This document shows positions 26,993-37,007 of a stretch of DNA of 64,000 nucleotides, one piece after another. The stretch comes from Micromonospora narathiwatensis (GTDB lineage Bacteria; Actinomycetota; Actinomycetes; Mycobacteriales; Micromonosporaceae). The stretch is from the NCBI RefSeq assembly GCF_900089605.1, contig NZ_LT594324.1, forward strand, positions 3,782,001-3,846,000. The letters run 5' to 3'. The first letter of the stretch is position 1, and every line of letters begins with the position of its first letter. The position numbers were made by a program, and so were the translations under genes. Under the pieces are notes generated by a model that did not search any database, was not told the origin of the DNA, and was given only the letters and a program-made list of their open reading frames with translations.

Positions 26993-28417
26993 GTGTTCGC
27001 CAATCCCGAGGAACTCCTGCGATACCTCAAGAACGAGGACGTGAAGTTCGTCGACGTACGTTTCTGTGACCTGCCCGGCGTGATGCAGCACTTCAACCTG
27101 CCGGTCGAGTCCTTCGACGACAGCGTCTTCACCGACGGCCTCGCGTTCGACGGCTCGTCGATCCGCGGCTTCCAGGCGATCCACGAGTCGGACATGCTCC
27201 TGCTCCCGGACGTCGCGACCGCCTTCATCGACCCGTTCCGCGCGCAGAAGACCCTCGCGCTCAACTTCTTCATCCACGACCCGTTCACCCGGGAGGCATA
27301 CTCCCGCGACCCGCGGAACGTGGCCAAGAAGGCCGAGGCGTACCTGGCCGCGAGCGGCGTCGCCGACACCGCGTACTTCGGCGCGGAGGCCGAGTTCTAC
27401 ATCTTCGACTCCATCCGCCACGAGACGTCGGCGCACCAGTCGTTCTACTACATCGACTCGATCGAGGGCGCCTGGAACACCGGCCGCGAGGAGGAGGGCG
27501 GCAACCGCGGCTACAAGACCGCGTACAAGGGTGGTTACTTCCCGGTGCCGCCGGTCGACCACTACGCCGACCTGCGCGACAAGATCGTCCGCCGGCTGGT
27601 GGACAACGGCTTCACCGTGGAGCGCTCGCACCACGAGGTCGGCACCGCCGGCCAGTCGGAGATCAACTACCGGTTCTCCACCCTGCTGCACGCCGGTGAC
27701 CAGCTCCAGCTCTTCAAGTACATCGTGAAGAACGAGGTCTGGGCCAACGGCAAGACCGCGACGTTCATGCCGAAGCCGCTCTTCGGCGACAACGGCTCCG
27801 GCATGCACACCCACCAGAGCCTCTGGCTGAACGGCGAGCCGCTGTTCTACGACGAGACCGGGTACGCCGGCCTCTCCGACACCGCCCGCTGGTACATCGG
27901 CGGCCTGCTGCACCACGCACCGTCGCTGCTGGCCTTCACCAACCCGACGGTCAACTCGTTCCGCCGCCTGGTGCCGGGCTTCGAGGCGCCGGTCAACCTG
28001 GTCTACTCGCAGCGCAACCGCTCCGCCTGCACCCGCATCCCGGTCACCGGCAGCAACGCCAAGGCCAAGCGGGTCGAGTTCCGGGTGCCGGACCCGTCCA
28101 GCAACCCGTACCTCGCCTTCTCCGCGATGCTGATGGCCGGCCTGGACGGCATCAAGAACAAGATCGAGCCGCCGGCGCCGATCGACAAGGACCTGTACGA
28201 CCTCCCGCCGGAGGAGTGGGGCGACGTCAAGCAGGTCCCGGGCTCGCTGCCGGAGGTGCTCGACGCCCTGGAGGCCGACCACGACTACCTGCTCGACGGC
28301 GGCGTGTTCACGCCGGACCTGATCTCCACCTGGGTGGGGTGGAAGCGGGCCAACGAGGTCGACCCGGTGCGCCTGCGCCCGACCCCGCACGAGTTCGCGA
28401 TGTACTTCGACTGCTGA
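26993..28417 (+). CDS. glnA: Glutamine synthetase type I (adenylylatable, GlnA1)
   Basis: A 474-aa GSI-beta enzyme. Motifs are FDGSSIRGF, the ATP/metal region [11 protein letters not shown] and [10 protein letters not shown]. The GSI-beta insertion is seen near residues 160-185 ([19 protein letters not shown]). The adenylylation site is Tyr402 in [11 protein letters not shown]. It makes glutamine from glutamate and ammonia and is the target of GlnE (33157). GTG 26993 follows CCAGGAGG. A GlnR box stands upstream. Confidence 0.97.
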   Translation: MFANPEELLRYLKNEDVKFVDVRFCDLPGVMQHFNLPVESFDDSVFTDGLAFDGSSIRGFQAIHESDMLLLPDVATAFIDPFRAQKTLALNFFIHDPFTREAYSRDPRNVAKKAEAYLAASGVADTAYFGAEAEFYIFDSIRHETSAHQSFYYIDSIEGAWNTGREEEGGNRGYKTAYKGGYFPVPPVDHYADLRDKIVRRLVDNGFTVERSHHEVGTAGQSEINYRFSTLLHAGDQLQLFKYIVKNEVWANGKTATFMPKPLFGDNGSGMHTHQSLWLNGEPLFYDETGYAGLSDTARWYIGGLLHHAPSLLAFTNPTVNSFRRLVPGFEAPVNLVYSQRNRSACTRIPVTGSNAKAKRVEFRVPDPSSNPYLAFSAMLMAGLDGIKNKIEPPAPIDKDLYDLPPEEWGDVKQVPGSLPEVLDALEADHDYLLDGGVFTPDLISTWVGWKRANEVDPVRLRPTPHEFAMYFDC

Positions 28418-28434
28418 GCACACGCTCCAGCAGC

Positions 28435-28479
28435 ACCGGCCGGGCCGGCTCCGCGACCGCGGGGGCCGGCCCGGCCGGT
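28435..28479. terminator. Strong hairpin between convergent glnA and mannosyltransferase gene
   Basis: 15-base perfect arms (28435-28449, 28465-28479) of almost pure G/C surround a 15-base loop. It starts 18 bases after the glnA stop. Confidence 0.75.
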
Positions 28480-28530
28480 TGTAGCGGCCCCGCAGTTCCT
28501 TCGCGTCCGACATATCGAATCGGGGGATCC

Positions 28531-30036
28531 TCACCGGACGCTGGCGCGTCGGGCCAGGGCCGCCCGGACCGCCCAGACCGCCACCGCCACGACCAGCGCG
28601 GTCATCAGGACCGCGCCCGGCGCCTTGGTGAACCTGGCCAGGTTGGCACCGTCGGGCAGGGTGAGGCAGGACGCCACCGCGCAGGGCGCCACGAACCACA
28701 CGGTCCGGGCCACCGACACCGTCGCCACCGCCAGCACCGCCAACGGCCAGGTCGCGTACCAGGGGTGGAAGACCGGAGCGAGCAGCACCGTGGCGGCCAG
28801 CGCCAGGCCCGCCCCGACCAGGGTCACCCGGGGCCGGGCCACGGCCGGCCGGACCACCCGCTGCTGGACGTCGTTCAGCCGGCGCAGCGCCGTCCAGGAC
28901 CGCCACCAGAGCGCCACCAGCAGCACCGCGAGCACCGCCAGCGCGACGACCCGGACCACCGCCACGGCCCCCGGCTCCCGGCCGAACAACTCGCCCACGT
29001 AGTCGATCACGAAACCCACCGCGGTCGGCGGTGAGGTCCACTGCTGCGACTCGCCGCTGCGGGCCACGCCACCCACCCAGCCCACGCCCAGCCCGGTGGC
29101 CAGCGAGGTGACCGCCAGCGTGACCACCACCGACCCGGCCAGCCAGCCGCCGTCACGGAGCAGGGCCCGCACGGTGTAGCGGCCCAGCACGGCGGCGAGC
29201 GCGGCGAACGGGAGCACCACCACCACGATCGCCTTCACCGCCACCGCCAGCCCCAGCAGCACCCCGGCCGCCAGCAGCGCCCACGGCCTGCCGGGGCGGC
29301 GCACCAGCACCAACAGGCCGAACAGGAGCAGCCCGAGCCCGACCGCGTCGTTGTGCGCGCCGGCCACCAGGTGCACCCCGACGAGCGGGCAGGCCAGCGC
29401 CAGCCAGGCCGCCCGCCGGGTCGGCACCCCGACCGCCCGGGCCAGCCCGGGCAGGCAGAGCGCGGCCAGCAGCACCCCCGCCACCGCGATCGCCCGCAGC
29501 AGCGCGATCGTCCCGGCCAGGCCGCCCCCGAGCAGCACCGCCAGGCCCGCCAGCAGGACGAAGAACGGCCCGTACGGCGCTGGCGTGTCCCGCCAGATCG
29601 GTGACACCGTGTCGGTCCAGGGGCAGCCCGCGGCGGCCACCCCCACCCGGTACGGATCGACGCCGTGCGTCCAGGACCAGCCCTGGCAGGCGTACGAGTA
29701 GACGTCCCGGCTGCCCATCGGCGGCACGGCCAGCATCGGCACCAGCCAGAGCCCGGCGGTCAGGTACGCCCACCGGGCCGACGGGGCGCCCCAGCGCAGC
29801 GACCACCAGGCCCACACCAGCAGGACGGTGCCGACCAGCCAGCAGCCGAGGGCCGCCGGGCCGTGCGGGGCCCGCCAGAGGTCGGGGAGTTCGCTGTTGG
29901 CGGAGGCGCCGGGCAGCGCCCCGCCCAGCCAGGCGGCGACGGACAGCAGCACGGCCCCGGCGAGGCCGGCGTAGCGGGCGACGGCGGCGGCGACGGGCCG
30001 GACCGGAGCGTCGGGCACCGCGCCGGGCTCGCTCAC
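28531..30036 (-). CDS. MptB-like alpha-1,6-mannosyltransferase (GT-C), copy 1
   Basis: About 501 aa with a dozen hydrophobic segments and the GT-C loop motif GSRDVYSYACQGW, followed by GVDPYRVG and PIWRDTPAPYGPFF. Later landmarks are GAHNDAVGLG and FHPWYATWPLA. MptB and MptA extend the mannan backbone of lipomannan from polyprenyl-phosphomannose in mycobacteria and corynebacteria. It is 12 bases downstream of a paralogue (30049) and shares its motifs throughout. GTG 30036 has AGGAG at good distance; GTG 30042 is an alternative. Confidence 0.83.
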   Translation of the reverse strand: MSEPGAVPDAPVRPVAAAVARYAGLAGAVLLSVAAWLGGALPGASANSELPDLWRAPHGPAALGCWLVGTVLLVWAWWSLRWGAPSARWAYLTAGLWLVPMLAVPPMGSRDVYSYACQGWSWTHGVDPYRVGVAAAGCPWTDTVSPIWRDTPAPYGPFFVLLAGLAVLLGGGLAGTIALLRAIAVAGVLLAALCLPGLARAVGVPTRRAAWLALACPLVGVHLVAGAHNDAVGLGLLLFGLLVLVRRPGRPWALLAAGVLLGLAVAVKAIVVVVLPFAALAAVLGRYTVRALLRDGGWLAGSVVVTLAVTSLATGLGVGWVGGVARSGESQQWTSPPTAVGFVIDYVGELFGREPGAVAVVRVVALAVLAVLLVALWWRSWTALRRLNDVQQRVVRPAVARPRVTLVGAGLALAATVLLAPVFHPWYATWPLAVLAVATVSVARTVWFVAPCAVASCLTLPDGANLARFTKAPGAVLMTALVVAVAVWAVRAALARRASVR

Positions 30037-30048
30037 CGGCACCTCTCC

Positions 30049-31452
30049 TCAGTCGGCGGGGGCCGGCCGACGGGCCGCCCGAGCCGACCGTACCAACCGG
30101 ACGGCCACCACGATCACCAACAGCGTCATCAGGGGCGCTCCGGGCATCTTGCTCCACCGGGGCAGGCCGGTGCCGTCCGGCAGGATCAGGAACGACGCGA
30201 CGGCGGCGACCACGACGTACCACTTCTCCCGCAGCGCGGCGGTCGCGGCGAGGACGGCCAGCGGCCAGACCCAGTACCAGGGGTGCACCACCGGGGAGAG
30301 CGCCACGGTCAGGGCCAGCGCCAGCCCCGCGTGGTAGAGCGGGTCCCGGTTCCGGGCCCGCCACCAGAGCCAGACCAGCAGCACGGCCAGCAGCACCACG
30401 GCGATCCCCCGGGTCACCGGGAGCGCGTCGATGTGCGCGCCGAACAGCACCGCGAGATACCCGACGGTCTGGCCGACCGCGGTCGGCGGGGAGGTCCAGG
30501 CGACCGCGGCCCCACCCTGCGACAGGCCGCCGACCCAGCCGAAGTCGAGACCACCGCCGAAGGTCACCCCGATCAGGACGGCGACGGCACCGGCGACCAC
30601 CCACCCGCCGTCGCGCACCAGCGCCCGGATCCGGTACGGCCCGACAATCGCCGCCAGCGCGGCGAACGGCACCACGACGAGGGCGGTCACCTTGACCGCC
30701 ACGGCCACGCCGAGCAGCGCGCCACCGGCCAGCAGCGGACCGGGCCGGCCCGGCCGGGACGCCACCACGGCCAGCCCGGCGACCAGCGCCCCGACCATCA
30801 GGGCGTCGTTGTGCGGGCCGCCGATCAGGTGCATGGCGACCAGCGGGCAGGCCACGGCCAGCCAGACCGCCCGCTCGGCCGGCACGCCGCACCGCCGGGC
30901 GAGCACCGGCACGGCGTACGCGGTGAGCGCCACGCCGACCAGGCTGAGCAGGCGGAACAGCACGATGCTGGCGGTCAGCGAACCGGTCGCCTTGACCACC
31001 GCGCCGGCGAGCACCACGAAGAGCGGGCCGTACGGGGCCGGGGTGTCCCGCCAGATGTACGAGACGGTGTCCAGCCACGGGCAGGGCAGCGCCGACACCC
31101 CCTGCTCGTACGGGCTGATCCCGGCGGCGTAGCTGGCGCCCTGGCAGGCGTACGCGTACACGTCCCGGCTGCCGAACGGCGGCGCGACCAGCATCGGGAG
31201 CAGCCACAGCCCGGCGGTCACCAACGCCCAGCGGACCGACGGCACCCGGTCACGCAGCGACCACCAGGCCCACACCAGCAGCGCGGTGCCGACCAGCCAG
31301 CTACCGAGGATCAACGGCCCGTGCGGGCCCTGCCAGATGTTGACCGGGGTGGGGCGCAGGTTGCCGTGCGGGAACGCGCCGCCGAGGAAGGCGGCCACGG
31401 CGAGCAGCACCGATCCCGCCAGGCCGGTCCAGCGTGAGAGGTGGTGAGACAC
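30049..31452 (-). CDS. MptB-like alpha-1,6-mannosyltransferase (GT-C), copy 2
   Basis: About 467 aa and paralogous to the next gene. It has GSRDVYAYACQGASY, YIWRDTPAPYGPLF, GGPHNDALMVG and VHPWYWVWPLA, with about twelve hydrophobic segments. The pair probably acts in one lipoglycan or cell-wall mannan pathway with different acceptors, which is inference. GTG 31452 is chosen because a CAGCAT hexamer ends six bases upstream and conservation begins at SRWTGLAG. Confidence 0.82.
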   Translation of the reverse strand: MSHHLSRWTGLAGSVLLAVAAFLGGAFPHGNLRPTPVNIWQGPHGPLILGSWLVGTALLVWAWWSLRDRVPSVRWALVTAGLWLLPMLVAPPFGSRDVYAYACQGASYAAGISPYEQGVSALPCPWLDTVSYIWRDTPAPYGPLFVVLAGAVVKATGSLTASIVLFRLLSLVGVALTAYAVPVLARRCGVPAERAVWLAVACPLVAMHLIGGPHNDALMVGALVAGLAVVASRPGRPGPLLAGGALLGVAVAVKVTALVVVPFAALAAIVGPYRIRALVRDGGWVVAGAVAVLIGVTFGGGLDFGWVGGLSQGGAAVAWTSPPTAVGQTVGYLAVLFGAHIDALPVTRGIAVVLLAVLLVWLWWRARNRDPLYHAGLALALTVALSPVVHPWYWVWPLAVLAATAALREKWYVVVAAVASFLILPDGTGLPRWSKMPGAPLMTLLVIVVAVRLVRSARAARRPAPAD

Positions 31453-31514
31453 CCCGCCATGCTGCCAGCCGTGCCGGGCGGGACCGACGGTGGGCACCGG
31501 ACCGGGTGGCGTGT

Positions 31515-33164
31515 TCAGCAGTGCCTCTCCGGCAGCAGGCTGCTGGAGACCGAGAATTCACCGGGGGCGTCGGCCCGTACCTCCGTCCACCCGTCCGGCC
31601 CCGGCCGCAGGCACCCGTCCGCCCCGGAAAGGGACAGCCAGCGCGACCACCGTACGCGGACCGGCACGTTCCCGGCCCGGTCCGTGCTGAGCCGCACCCG
31701 GGCCTGGTCGGCGGCCACCAGCCGGCCCGGCGCGCCGACCAGCGGCGTCGGGTCGGCCACGGCGTACAACCGCCAGTCGGGGTTGCGCCACACCTCGCGC
31801 AGGTAGGGCTGGCCGGCGAGGACCAGTTCGGCCTCGGCCCGCCCCCACCGGTCCGGCGGGGCGTCGGGCGCGACCGCGACGTACTGGACCGCCTCCCGGT
31901 GGAGCCAGTCCGCGTAGGAGTCGGCGGTCAGCGCGTCGCCGTAGAAGAGGGCGTTGCGGTCGGTGTCCACCTGCCGTTCCCATCCCCGCGCCAGGGGCAC
32001 GGTCGGTGGCAGGTACGCCGACTCCCAGTGGTCCCGCAGCGGCACCACCTCGACCCGGCCCACCGGCTGCCGTCGGGCCAGTTCGTCGGCGAGCGGGCGG
32101 TGGAAGGCGGCGGCGCTCTCCGCCGAGCCGGCGCGGGTCACGTCGCTGACCATCACCGGGTTCTGCCACCAGACGGTGGCGGCGAGCAGTCCGGCCAGCC
32201 ACGGGCCGGGCAGCCGGGCGTACCCGGCGAGCACCGGAAGCGCGAACAGCATCGGCAGCCGCAGCGCGTTGGAACCGATCGGGCTGGGCAGGTAGAAGGC
32301 CGCGACCAGCAACAGCACGGTGAGCGCCGAGCCGATCCGCAGTGCCCGGCACCGCCCGGGTACGACGGCGAAGACCAGCACGGCCAGCGCCACGTTGATC
32401 CGCATCGACTCGGCCGAGTACGGCTGGGTGCCGCCGTTGCCGAACAGCACGGCCATCGGGGCGAGCGCGAACGCGGGCGCGAGACAGAGCACCAGGCTCT
32501 CGGCCAGCGGGCGATCCGCCCGCCAGCCGCCCGGCAGCGCCCGACCCGGGCCGCCGCCCCGGCGCAGCCCGGCCAGCAGCAGCGCCGCGCCGGCCAGGCC
32601 GGTGAAGAGCCCGGCGACCGGGCTGGCCCAGGTGGCCGCCACGGCGAGCGCGGCGGCCAGCGAGAGCCGTATCGGTCGGCCCGGCCGCCCGACGCCGACC
32701 GCGCAGAGGGCGAGCAGCCCGAACGCCAGGCCGACGGCGAAGGTGATCCGGCCGCTGGCCAGGTTGCCGACCAGCACCACCGCGCCGAGCGCCCCGGCCA
32801 GCACCGGCCGGCGGGCCCGGTGCCGGACGAACAGCCAGCCCAGGGCCGCGGCGCCCAGCACGGCCGCGACGACACCGAGCGGTCGCGCCCCGAGCCACGC
32901 GCCCAGCCGGGCGGTGAACAGGCTGTAGCCGTACTGGTTGACCCCGCCGTACCAGCCGAGGTCGATCGGGGTGCCGCCGTGGCGTTCGACGAACCCGGCC
33001 CGGGCGACCTGCGCGGCCAGGTCGGTGCCCATCGGCGGGGCGAGCAGGAACGCCACACCGAGCAGCAGCGCGACCGCCGGGGCCGGCAGCCAGCCGGGGA
33101 CCGCCCTGCGGTTGGCGCGTGGGCCTGCGGCGGGCCGGGCCGGGCGCGTCAGCACGTCAGCCAC
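31515..33164 (-). CDS. Large polytopic membrane protein of unknown family
   Basis: A 549-aa protein with about ten hydrophobic segments up to residue 350 and a soluble C-terminal part of about 190 residues. An early loop reads VERHGGTPIDLGWYGGVNQY, in the place where GT-C enzymes have acidic residues, so a glycosyltransferase role is possible but not shown. It starts at a GTG inside the glnE 3' end (8-base overlap), so it is translationally coupled to glnE. I do not recognise the family. Confidence 0.65.
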   Translation of the reverse strand: MADVLTRPARPAAGPRANRRAVPGWLPAPAVALLLGVAFLLAPPMGTDLAAQVARAGFVERHGGTPIDLGWYGGVNQYGYSLFTARLGAWLGARPLGVVAAVLGAAALGWLFVRHRARRPVLAGALGAVVLVGNLASGRITFAVGLAFGLLALCAVGVGRPGRPIRLSLAAALAVAATWASPVAGLFTGLAGAALLLAGLRRGGGPGRALPGGWRADRPLAESLVLCLAPAFALAPMAVLFGNGGTQPYSAESMRINVALAVLVFAVVPGRCRALRIGSALTVLLLVAAFYLPSPIGSNALRLPMLFALPVLAGYARLPGPWLAGLLAATVWWQNPVMVSDVTRAGSAESAAAFHRPLADELARRQPVGRVEVVPLRDHWESAYLPPTVPLARGWERQVDTDRNALFYGDALTADSYADWLHREAVQYVAVAPDAPPDRWGRAEAELVLAGQPYLREVWRNPDWRLYAVADPTPLVGAPGRLVAADQARVRLSTDRAGNVPVRVRWSRWLSLSGADGCLRPGPDGWTEVRADAPGEFSVSSSLLPERHC

Positions 33165-36100
33165 CGAAGACCCGTTCCATCGCGGCGCGGGAGCGGCGGC
33201 CGGTGCGCAGGTATTCGTCCAGGAACTCGCCGGGGTCGTCGCGGCCGACCAGGCGTACCACCCCGGCCAGCTCCACCCCGTGCCGGGGGAGCTGGTCCCC
33301 GGCCCGGCCGCGGACCAGCATCAGCGCGTTGCGGACCTGCGCCGCGAGGGTCCAGCCGGCGGCCATCTCCGCCGCGTCGTCGGCCTCGACCAGCCCGGCG
33401 TCGCGGGCGGCGGCGAGGGCGTCGAGGGTACGCGTGCCGCGCAGCTCGGCACGCCGGCCGGCGTGCCGGAGTTGGAGCAGCTGCACCGCCCACTCGACGT
33501 CGGCCAGGCCGCCCCGGCCCAGCTTGGTGTGGGTCGCCGGGTCGGCGCCCCGGGGCAGCCGCTCGGTCTCCACCCGGGCCTTGATCCGGCGGATCTCCAC
33601 CACCTGCTCGCGGGTCAGCCCGTCGGCCGGGTAGCGAACCGGGTCGATCATCGCCTCGAACTCGGCGCCCAGGTCGGCGTCACCGCACACGAACCGGGCC
33701 CGCAGCAGCGCCTGCGCCTCCCACACCTTCGACCAGCGGGCGTAGTACTGGGCGTACGCGGCGAGGCTGCGTACCAGCGGGCCCTGCCGGCCCTCCGGGC
33801 GCAGGTCGGCGTCGACCCCGAGCGGCGGGTCGGGGGCCGGCGCGGAGAGCAGCCGGCGCAGCTCCTCGGCGATCGCATGGGCGGCGGCGCTGGCCGCCGA
33901 CTCGTCCGCGCCCGGCGGCGGGTCGTAGACGAAGAGCACGTCGGCGTCGGAGAGGTAGTTGGACTCGTACCCGCCGAGCCGGCCCATGCCGATCACCGCG
34001 AAGCGCAGCCCCGGCGGGGCCGGCTGGGCGGCCCGGGCGGTCCGCAGCGCGGCGGCCAGGGTGGCGTCGGCGACGTCGGAGAGGGCGGTGCCGACGGCGG
34101 TGACGTCGGCGAGGCCGAGCCCGGCCCGCCCGTCCGGCTCGACGCGGTTCAGGGTGGGAGCGAGCGAGCCGGCCCGACTCAGCACGTCGGCGCAGGCGAG
34201 GCGGACCAGCTCCCGGCGGCGCAGGGCGCGCACCGCCCGGATGGCCTCGACCGGGTCGGCGTGCCGGGCCGCCGCGGCGACGAAGCCCTCGCCGAGCACC
34301 TCGCGGCTACGCGGGGTCAGCTCGCCGTCCTCGGCCAGCAGCCGCAGCGCCTCCGGCTCGCGGGCCAGCAGGTCGGCGGCGTACCGGGAGGAGGAGAGCA
34401 CCCGGGCCAGTCGGCGGGCGACCGGGCCGGAGTCCCGGAGCAGCCGCAGATACCAGGGGGTGCTGCCGAGCTTGTCGGAGACCTGCCGGTAGTTGAGCAG
34501 CCCCCGGTCCGGTTCCGGCGCGTCGGCGAACTCACTGAGCAGCACCGGCAGCAGGGTGCGCTGGATCGCGGCGGTCCGGCTCACCCCGCCGGTGAGGGCC
34601 TGGAGGTGGCGCAGCGCCCCGGCCGGGTCGGCGAAGCCGAGGATCTCCAGCCGGTGCCGGGCCGCCTCCGGGGTGAGCCGCAGTCCCTCGGCGGGCACCC
34701 GGGCCACCGACTCCAGCAGCGGCCGGTAGAGCAGTTTCGCGTGCAGCCGCCGTACCTCGGTGGCGTGCGTGACCCACTCGGCGCGGAACTCCTCGACGGC
34801 GCTGCGGCCCGGGGTGGCCACGTGGCCGAGCGCGGCGGCCAGCCAGCGCAGCGCGGCCGGCTCGGCCGGCACGGTGTGGGTCCGGCGCAGGCCCTGGAGC
34901 TGGAGCCGGTGCTCGACGCCGCGCAGGAAGCGGTAGCCGAGCAGCAGCGCCTCCCCGTCGGCCCGGCCGACGTAGCCGCCGGCGACCAGCGCGCGCAGCG
35001 CGGGGATCGTCCCCGGCGCCCGCAGCGACTCGTCGCCCCGGCCGTGCACGAGCTGAAGCAACTGGACCGCGAACTCGATGTCGCGCAGCCCGCCCGGGCC
35101 GCGCTTGATCTCGCGTTCCAGCTCCTTCGGCGGGATGTTGTCGATGATCTTCCGGCGCATCGCGCGGACGTCCTCGACCGCCTCCGGCCGTTCCGCGGCG
35201 GTCCACACCAGCGGCGCGAGCGCCTCGATCCACTCCCGGGCGAGGCCCAGGTCGCCGGCCGCCGGCCGGGCCTTGAGCAACGCCTGGAACTCCCACGTCC
35301 GGGCCCAGCGGCGGTAGTAGGCGAGGTGGCTGGCGAGGGTACGCACCAGCGGCCCCCGGTTGCCCTCCGGCCGCAACGCGGCGTCGACCGGCCAGGCGAC
35401 CAGCCCGCAGACGTGGATCAGCCGGGTGGCGACCAGGGTCGCGGCGGCCAGGTCGTCGTCGGAGGCGGCGACGAAGATGACATCCACGTCGGAGACGTAG
35501 TTCAGCTCCTCGCCACCGCACTTGCCCATCGCCACCACGGCCAGCCGGGGCCGGGCCGTGCCCTCCGGCAGCTCGTCGACGGCGAACTGGTACGCGGCGG
35601 CGAGGGTGGCGTCGGCGAGCCCGGAGAGCGCCGCCATGGTCTGCTCCAGCCCGCGCCCGCCGGTCAGGTCCGCCGCCGCGATCCGCAGCAGCGCCAGCCG
35701 GTACGCCTGCCGCAGCACCGGCACCGGGCCGGTGGCGCCGGTCAGCCGGGCGGCGGCGGCCAGGTCCAGGCGGCCGTCGGCGGACGGCGCGAGCCCGTCC
35801 GGATCGGTGGCCAGCACCACCCACTGGCCGGGGTTGGCCACCAGGTGGTCGCCGAGCGCCGCGGACGCGCCGAGCACCGCGACCAGGCGCCGGCGCAGCC
35901 CCGGGTCGGCGGCCAGGGCGTCCAGCACCGCCGGCTTCGCCGCGCTACGGCGTTCCGCCTCGACGAGGCGGTGCAGCTGGCGCAGCGCCAGGTCCGGGTC
36001 GGCGGCCCGGGAGAGGGCGGCCAGCAGCTCGCCGGCCCGCTCGTCGGCGGGCTCCTGGACGTCCGGCCGCCACAGCCCGAGCCCGTCCGGGCCGAGCAGG

Positions 36101-36174
36101 TCGGCGGCCCGCGCCCGGCCGTCGCCCTCGGCGAAGCCGTACCGGGCGAGGCGTCCCCTGGTCGGGCGGGTCAC
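33157..36174 (-). CDS. glnE: Bifunctional glutamine synthetase adenylyltransferase/deadenylylase
   Basis: A 1,005-aa protein with two nucleotidyltransferase domains, each followed by a helical domain. The N-terminal active site is GKCGGEELNYVSDVDVIFV and the C-terminal one is GMGRLGGYESNYLSDADVLF. Two conserved Asp in each SD-x-D bind metal. It attaches AMP to the Tyr of GlnA1 when nitrogen is plentiful and removes it when nitrogen is scarce. GTG 36174 lies just after the stop of the upstream amidotransferase gene, so both form one operon with the membrane protein downstream. Confidence 0.95.
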   Translation of the reverse strand: MTRPTRGRLARYGFAEGDGRARAADLLGPDGLGLWRPDVQEPADERAGELLAALSRAADPDLALRQLHRLVEAERRSAAKPAVLDALAADPGLRRRLVAVLGASAALGDHLVANPGQWVVLATDPDGLAPSADGRLDLAAAARLTGATGPVPVLRQAYRLALLRIAAADLTGGRGLEQTMAALSGLADATLAAAYQFAVDELPEGTARPRLAVVAMGKCGGEELNYVSDVDVIFVAASDDDLAAATLVATRLIHVCGLVAWPVDAALRPEGNRGPLVRTLASHLAYYRRWARTWEFQALLKARPAAGDLGLAREWIEALAPLVWTAAERPEAVEDVRAMRRKIIDNIPPKELEREIKRGPGGLRDIEFAVQLLQLVHGRGDESLRAPGTIPALRALVAGGYVGRADGEALLLGYRFLRGVEHRLQLQGLRRTHTVPAEPAALRWLAAALGHVATPGRSAVEEFRAEWVTHATEVRRLHAKLLYRPLLESVARVPAEGLRLTPEAARHRLEILGFADPAGALRHLQALTGGVSRTAAIQRTLLPVLLSEFADAPEPDRGLLNYRQVSDKLGSTPWYLRLLRDSGPVARRLARVLSSSRYAADLLAREPEALRLLAEDGELTPRSREVLGEGFVAAAARHADPVEAIRAVRALRRRELVRLACADVLSRAGSLAPTLNRVEPDGRAGLGLADVTAVGTALSDVADATLAAALRTARAAQPAPPGLRFAVIGMGRLGGYESNYLSDADVLFVYDPPPGADESAASAAAHAIAEELRRLLSAPAPDPPLGVDADLRPEGRQGPLVRSLAAYAQYYARWSKVWEAQALLRARFVCGDADLGAEFEAMIDPVRYPADGLTREQVVEIRRIKARVETERLPRGADPATHTKLGRGGLADVEWAVQLLQLRHAGRRAELRGTRTLDALAAARDAGLVEADDAAEMAAGWTLAAQVRNALMLVRGRAGDQLPRHGVELAGVVRLVGRDDPGEFLDEYLRTGRRSRAAMERVFGG

Positions 36175-36175
36175 C

Positions 36176-36943
36176 TCAGTTCCCGAGCAGGGGCAGGCTA
36201 CGGCGAGGGGCGTCGTCTTCCAGCTCGCCGAGGGCGAGGGCGGCGAACCGGATCGCGAACGGCTGCCACACCTCCTCAACGTCGGCCATCACCCGGTCGC
36301 ACGCGGCGACCACCAGCTCCGGGTCGTAGCCCAGCTCGGCGAGGAGCATCGAGTCGCGGGCCCAGTCGGCGATCATCGCGGTGTCGCACTCGATGTGGAA
36401 CTGCAGCCCCCAGGCCCGGTCGCCGAGGCGGAACGCCTGGTGCGGGTAGCGGGTGGAGGCGGCGAGCAGGGTGGCCCCGTGCGGCAGCCCGGTGATCTCG
36501 TCGGAGTGCCACTGGAACACGTCCGGCATCAACGGCACGTACCGGAAGAGCGGATCGGTTTCGGCGGCGTCCCGCTTGCCGACCACGGCCGGCCCGACCT
36601 CCGGCCCGGACGGGCTCCGCTCCACCTCGCCGGCGTGCGCGGTGGCCAGCAGTTGCGCCCCGAGGCAGACCCCGAGGGTGGGGATACGCTGCCGGACCGC
36701 CTTGCGCAGCAGCCCCTCCAGGGCGGGGAACCAGGGCGCGTCGGGGCTGCCGTCGGGCCGTGGGTACGCCTGCTGCTCGCCGCCGAGCACCACCAGCGCG
36801 GCGTACCCGTCCAGGTCGGCGGGGAGTTGGTCGCCGGCGTGCGGGCGCAGCACCCGCAGGTCGACGCCCCCCTCGGTGAGCCATTCCCCCAGTCGGCGGA
36901 GGTCGTCGGTCGGGTCGTTCTCGATCACCAGCGCGGTCGCCAC
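36176..36943 (-). CDS. Type 1 (class I) glutamine amidotransferase-like protein
   Basis: 255 aa with the catalytic Cys in LGVCLGAQLLA and His in LQFHIECD, so the GATase1 triad is nearly complete. Such free-standing domains resemble GMP synthase-type amidotransferases, and some hydrolyse gamma-glutamyl compounds. It ends one base before the glnE GTG. A TAGCCT hexamer ends seven bases before its GTG start. Its place next to glnE suggests a role in glutamine or polyamine catabolism, which is inference. Confidence 0.83.
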   Translation of the reverse strand: MATALVIENDPTDDLRRLGEWLTEGGVDLRVLRPHAGDQLPADLDGYAALVVLGGEQQAYPRPDGSPDAPWFPALEGLLRKAVRQRIPTLGVCLGAQLLATAHAGEVERSPSGPEVGPAVVGKRDAAETDPLFRYVPLMPDVFQWHSDEITGLPHGATLLAASTRYPHQAFRLGDRAWGLQFHIECDTAMIADWARDSMLLAELGYDPELVVAACDRVMADVEEVWQPFAIRFAALALGELEDDAPRRSLPLLGN

Positions 36944-36950
36944 GACGTCG

Positions 36951-37001
36951 AGGCTATCCGGTAGGTGACGGGCAGGCCGGAACGGCTCGGCCCACTAGGC
37001 T
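36951..37001. promoter_or_regulatory. Back-to-back leaderless promoters for divergent genes
   Basis: On the minus strand TAGCCT (36956-36951) ends seven bases before GTG 36943. On the plus strand TAGGCT (36996-37001) ends six bases before GTG 37008. The -35 elements would overlap in the 39 bases between them. Confidence 0.6.
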
Positions 37002-37007
37002 GCCGCT

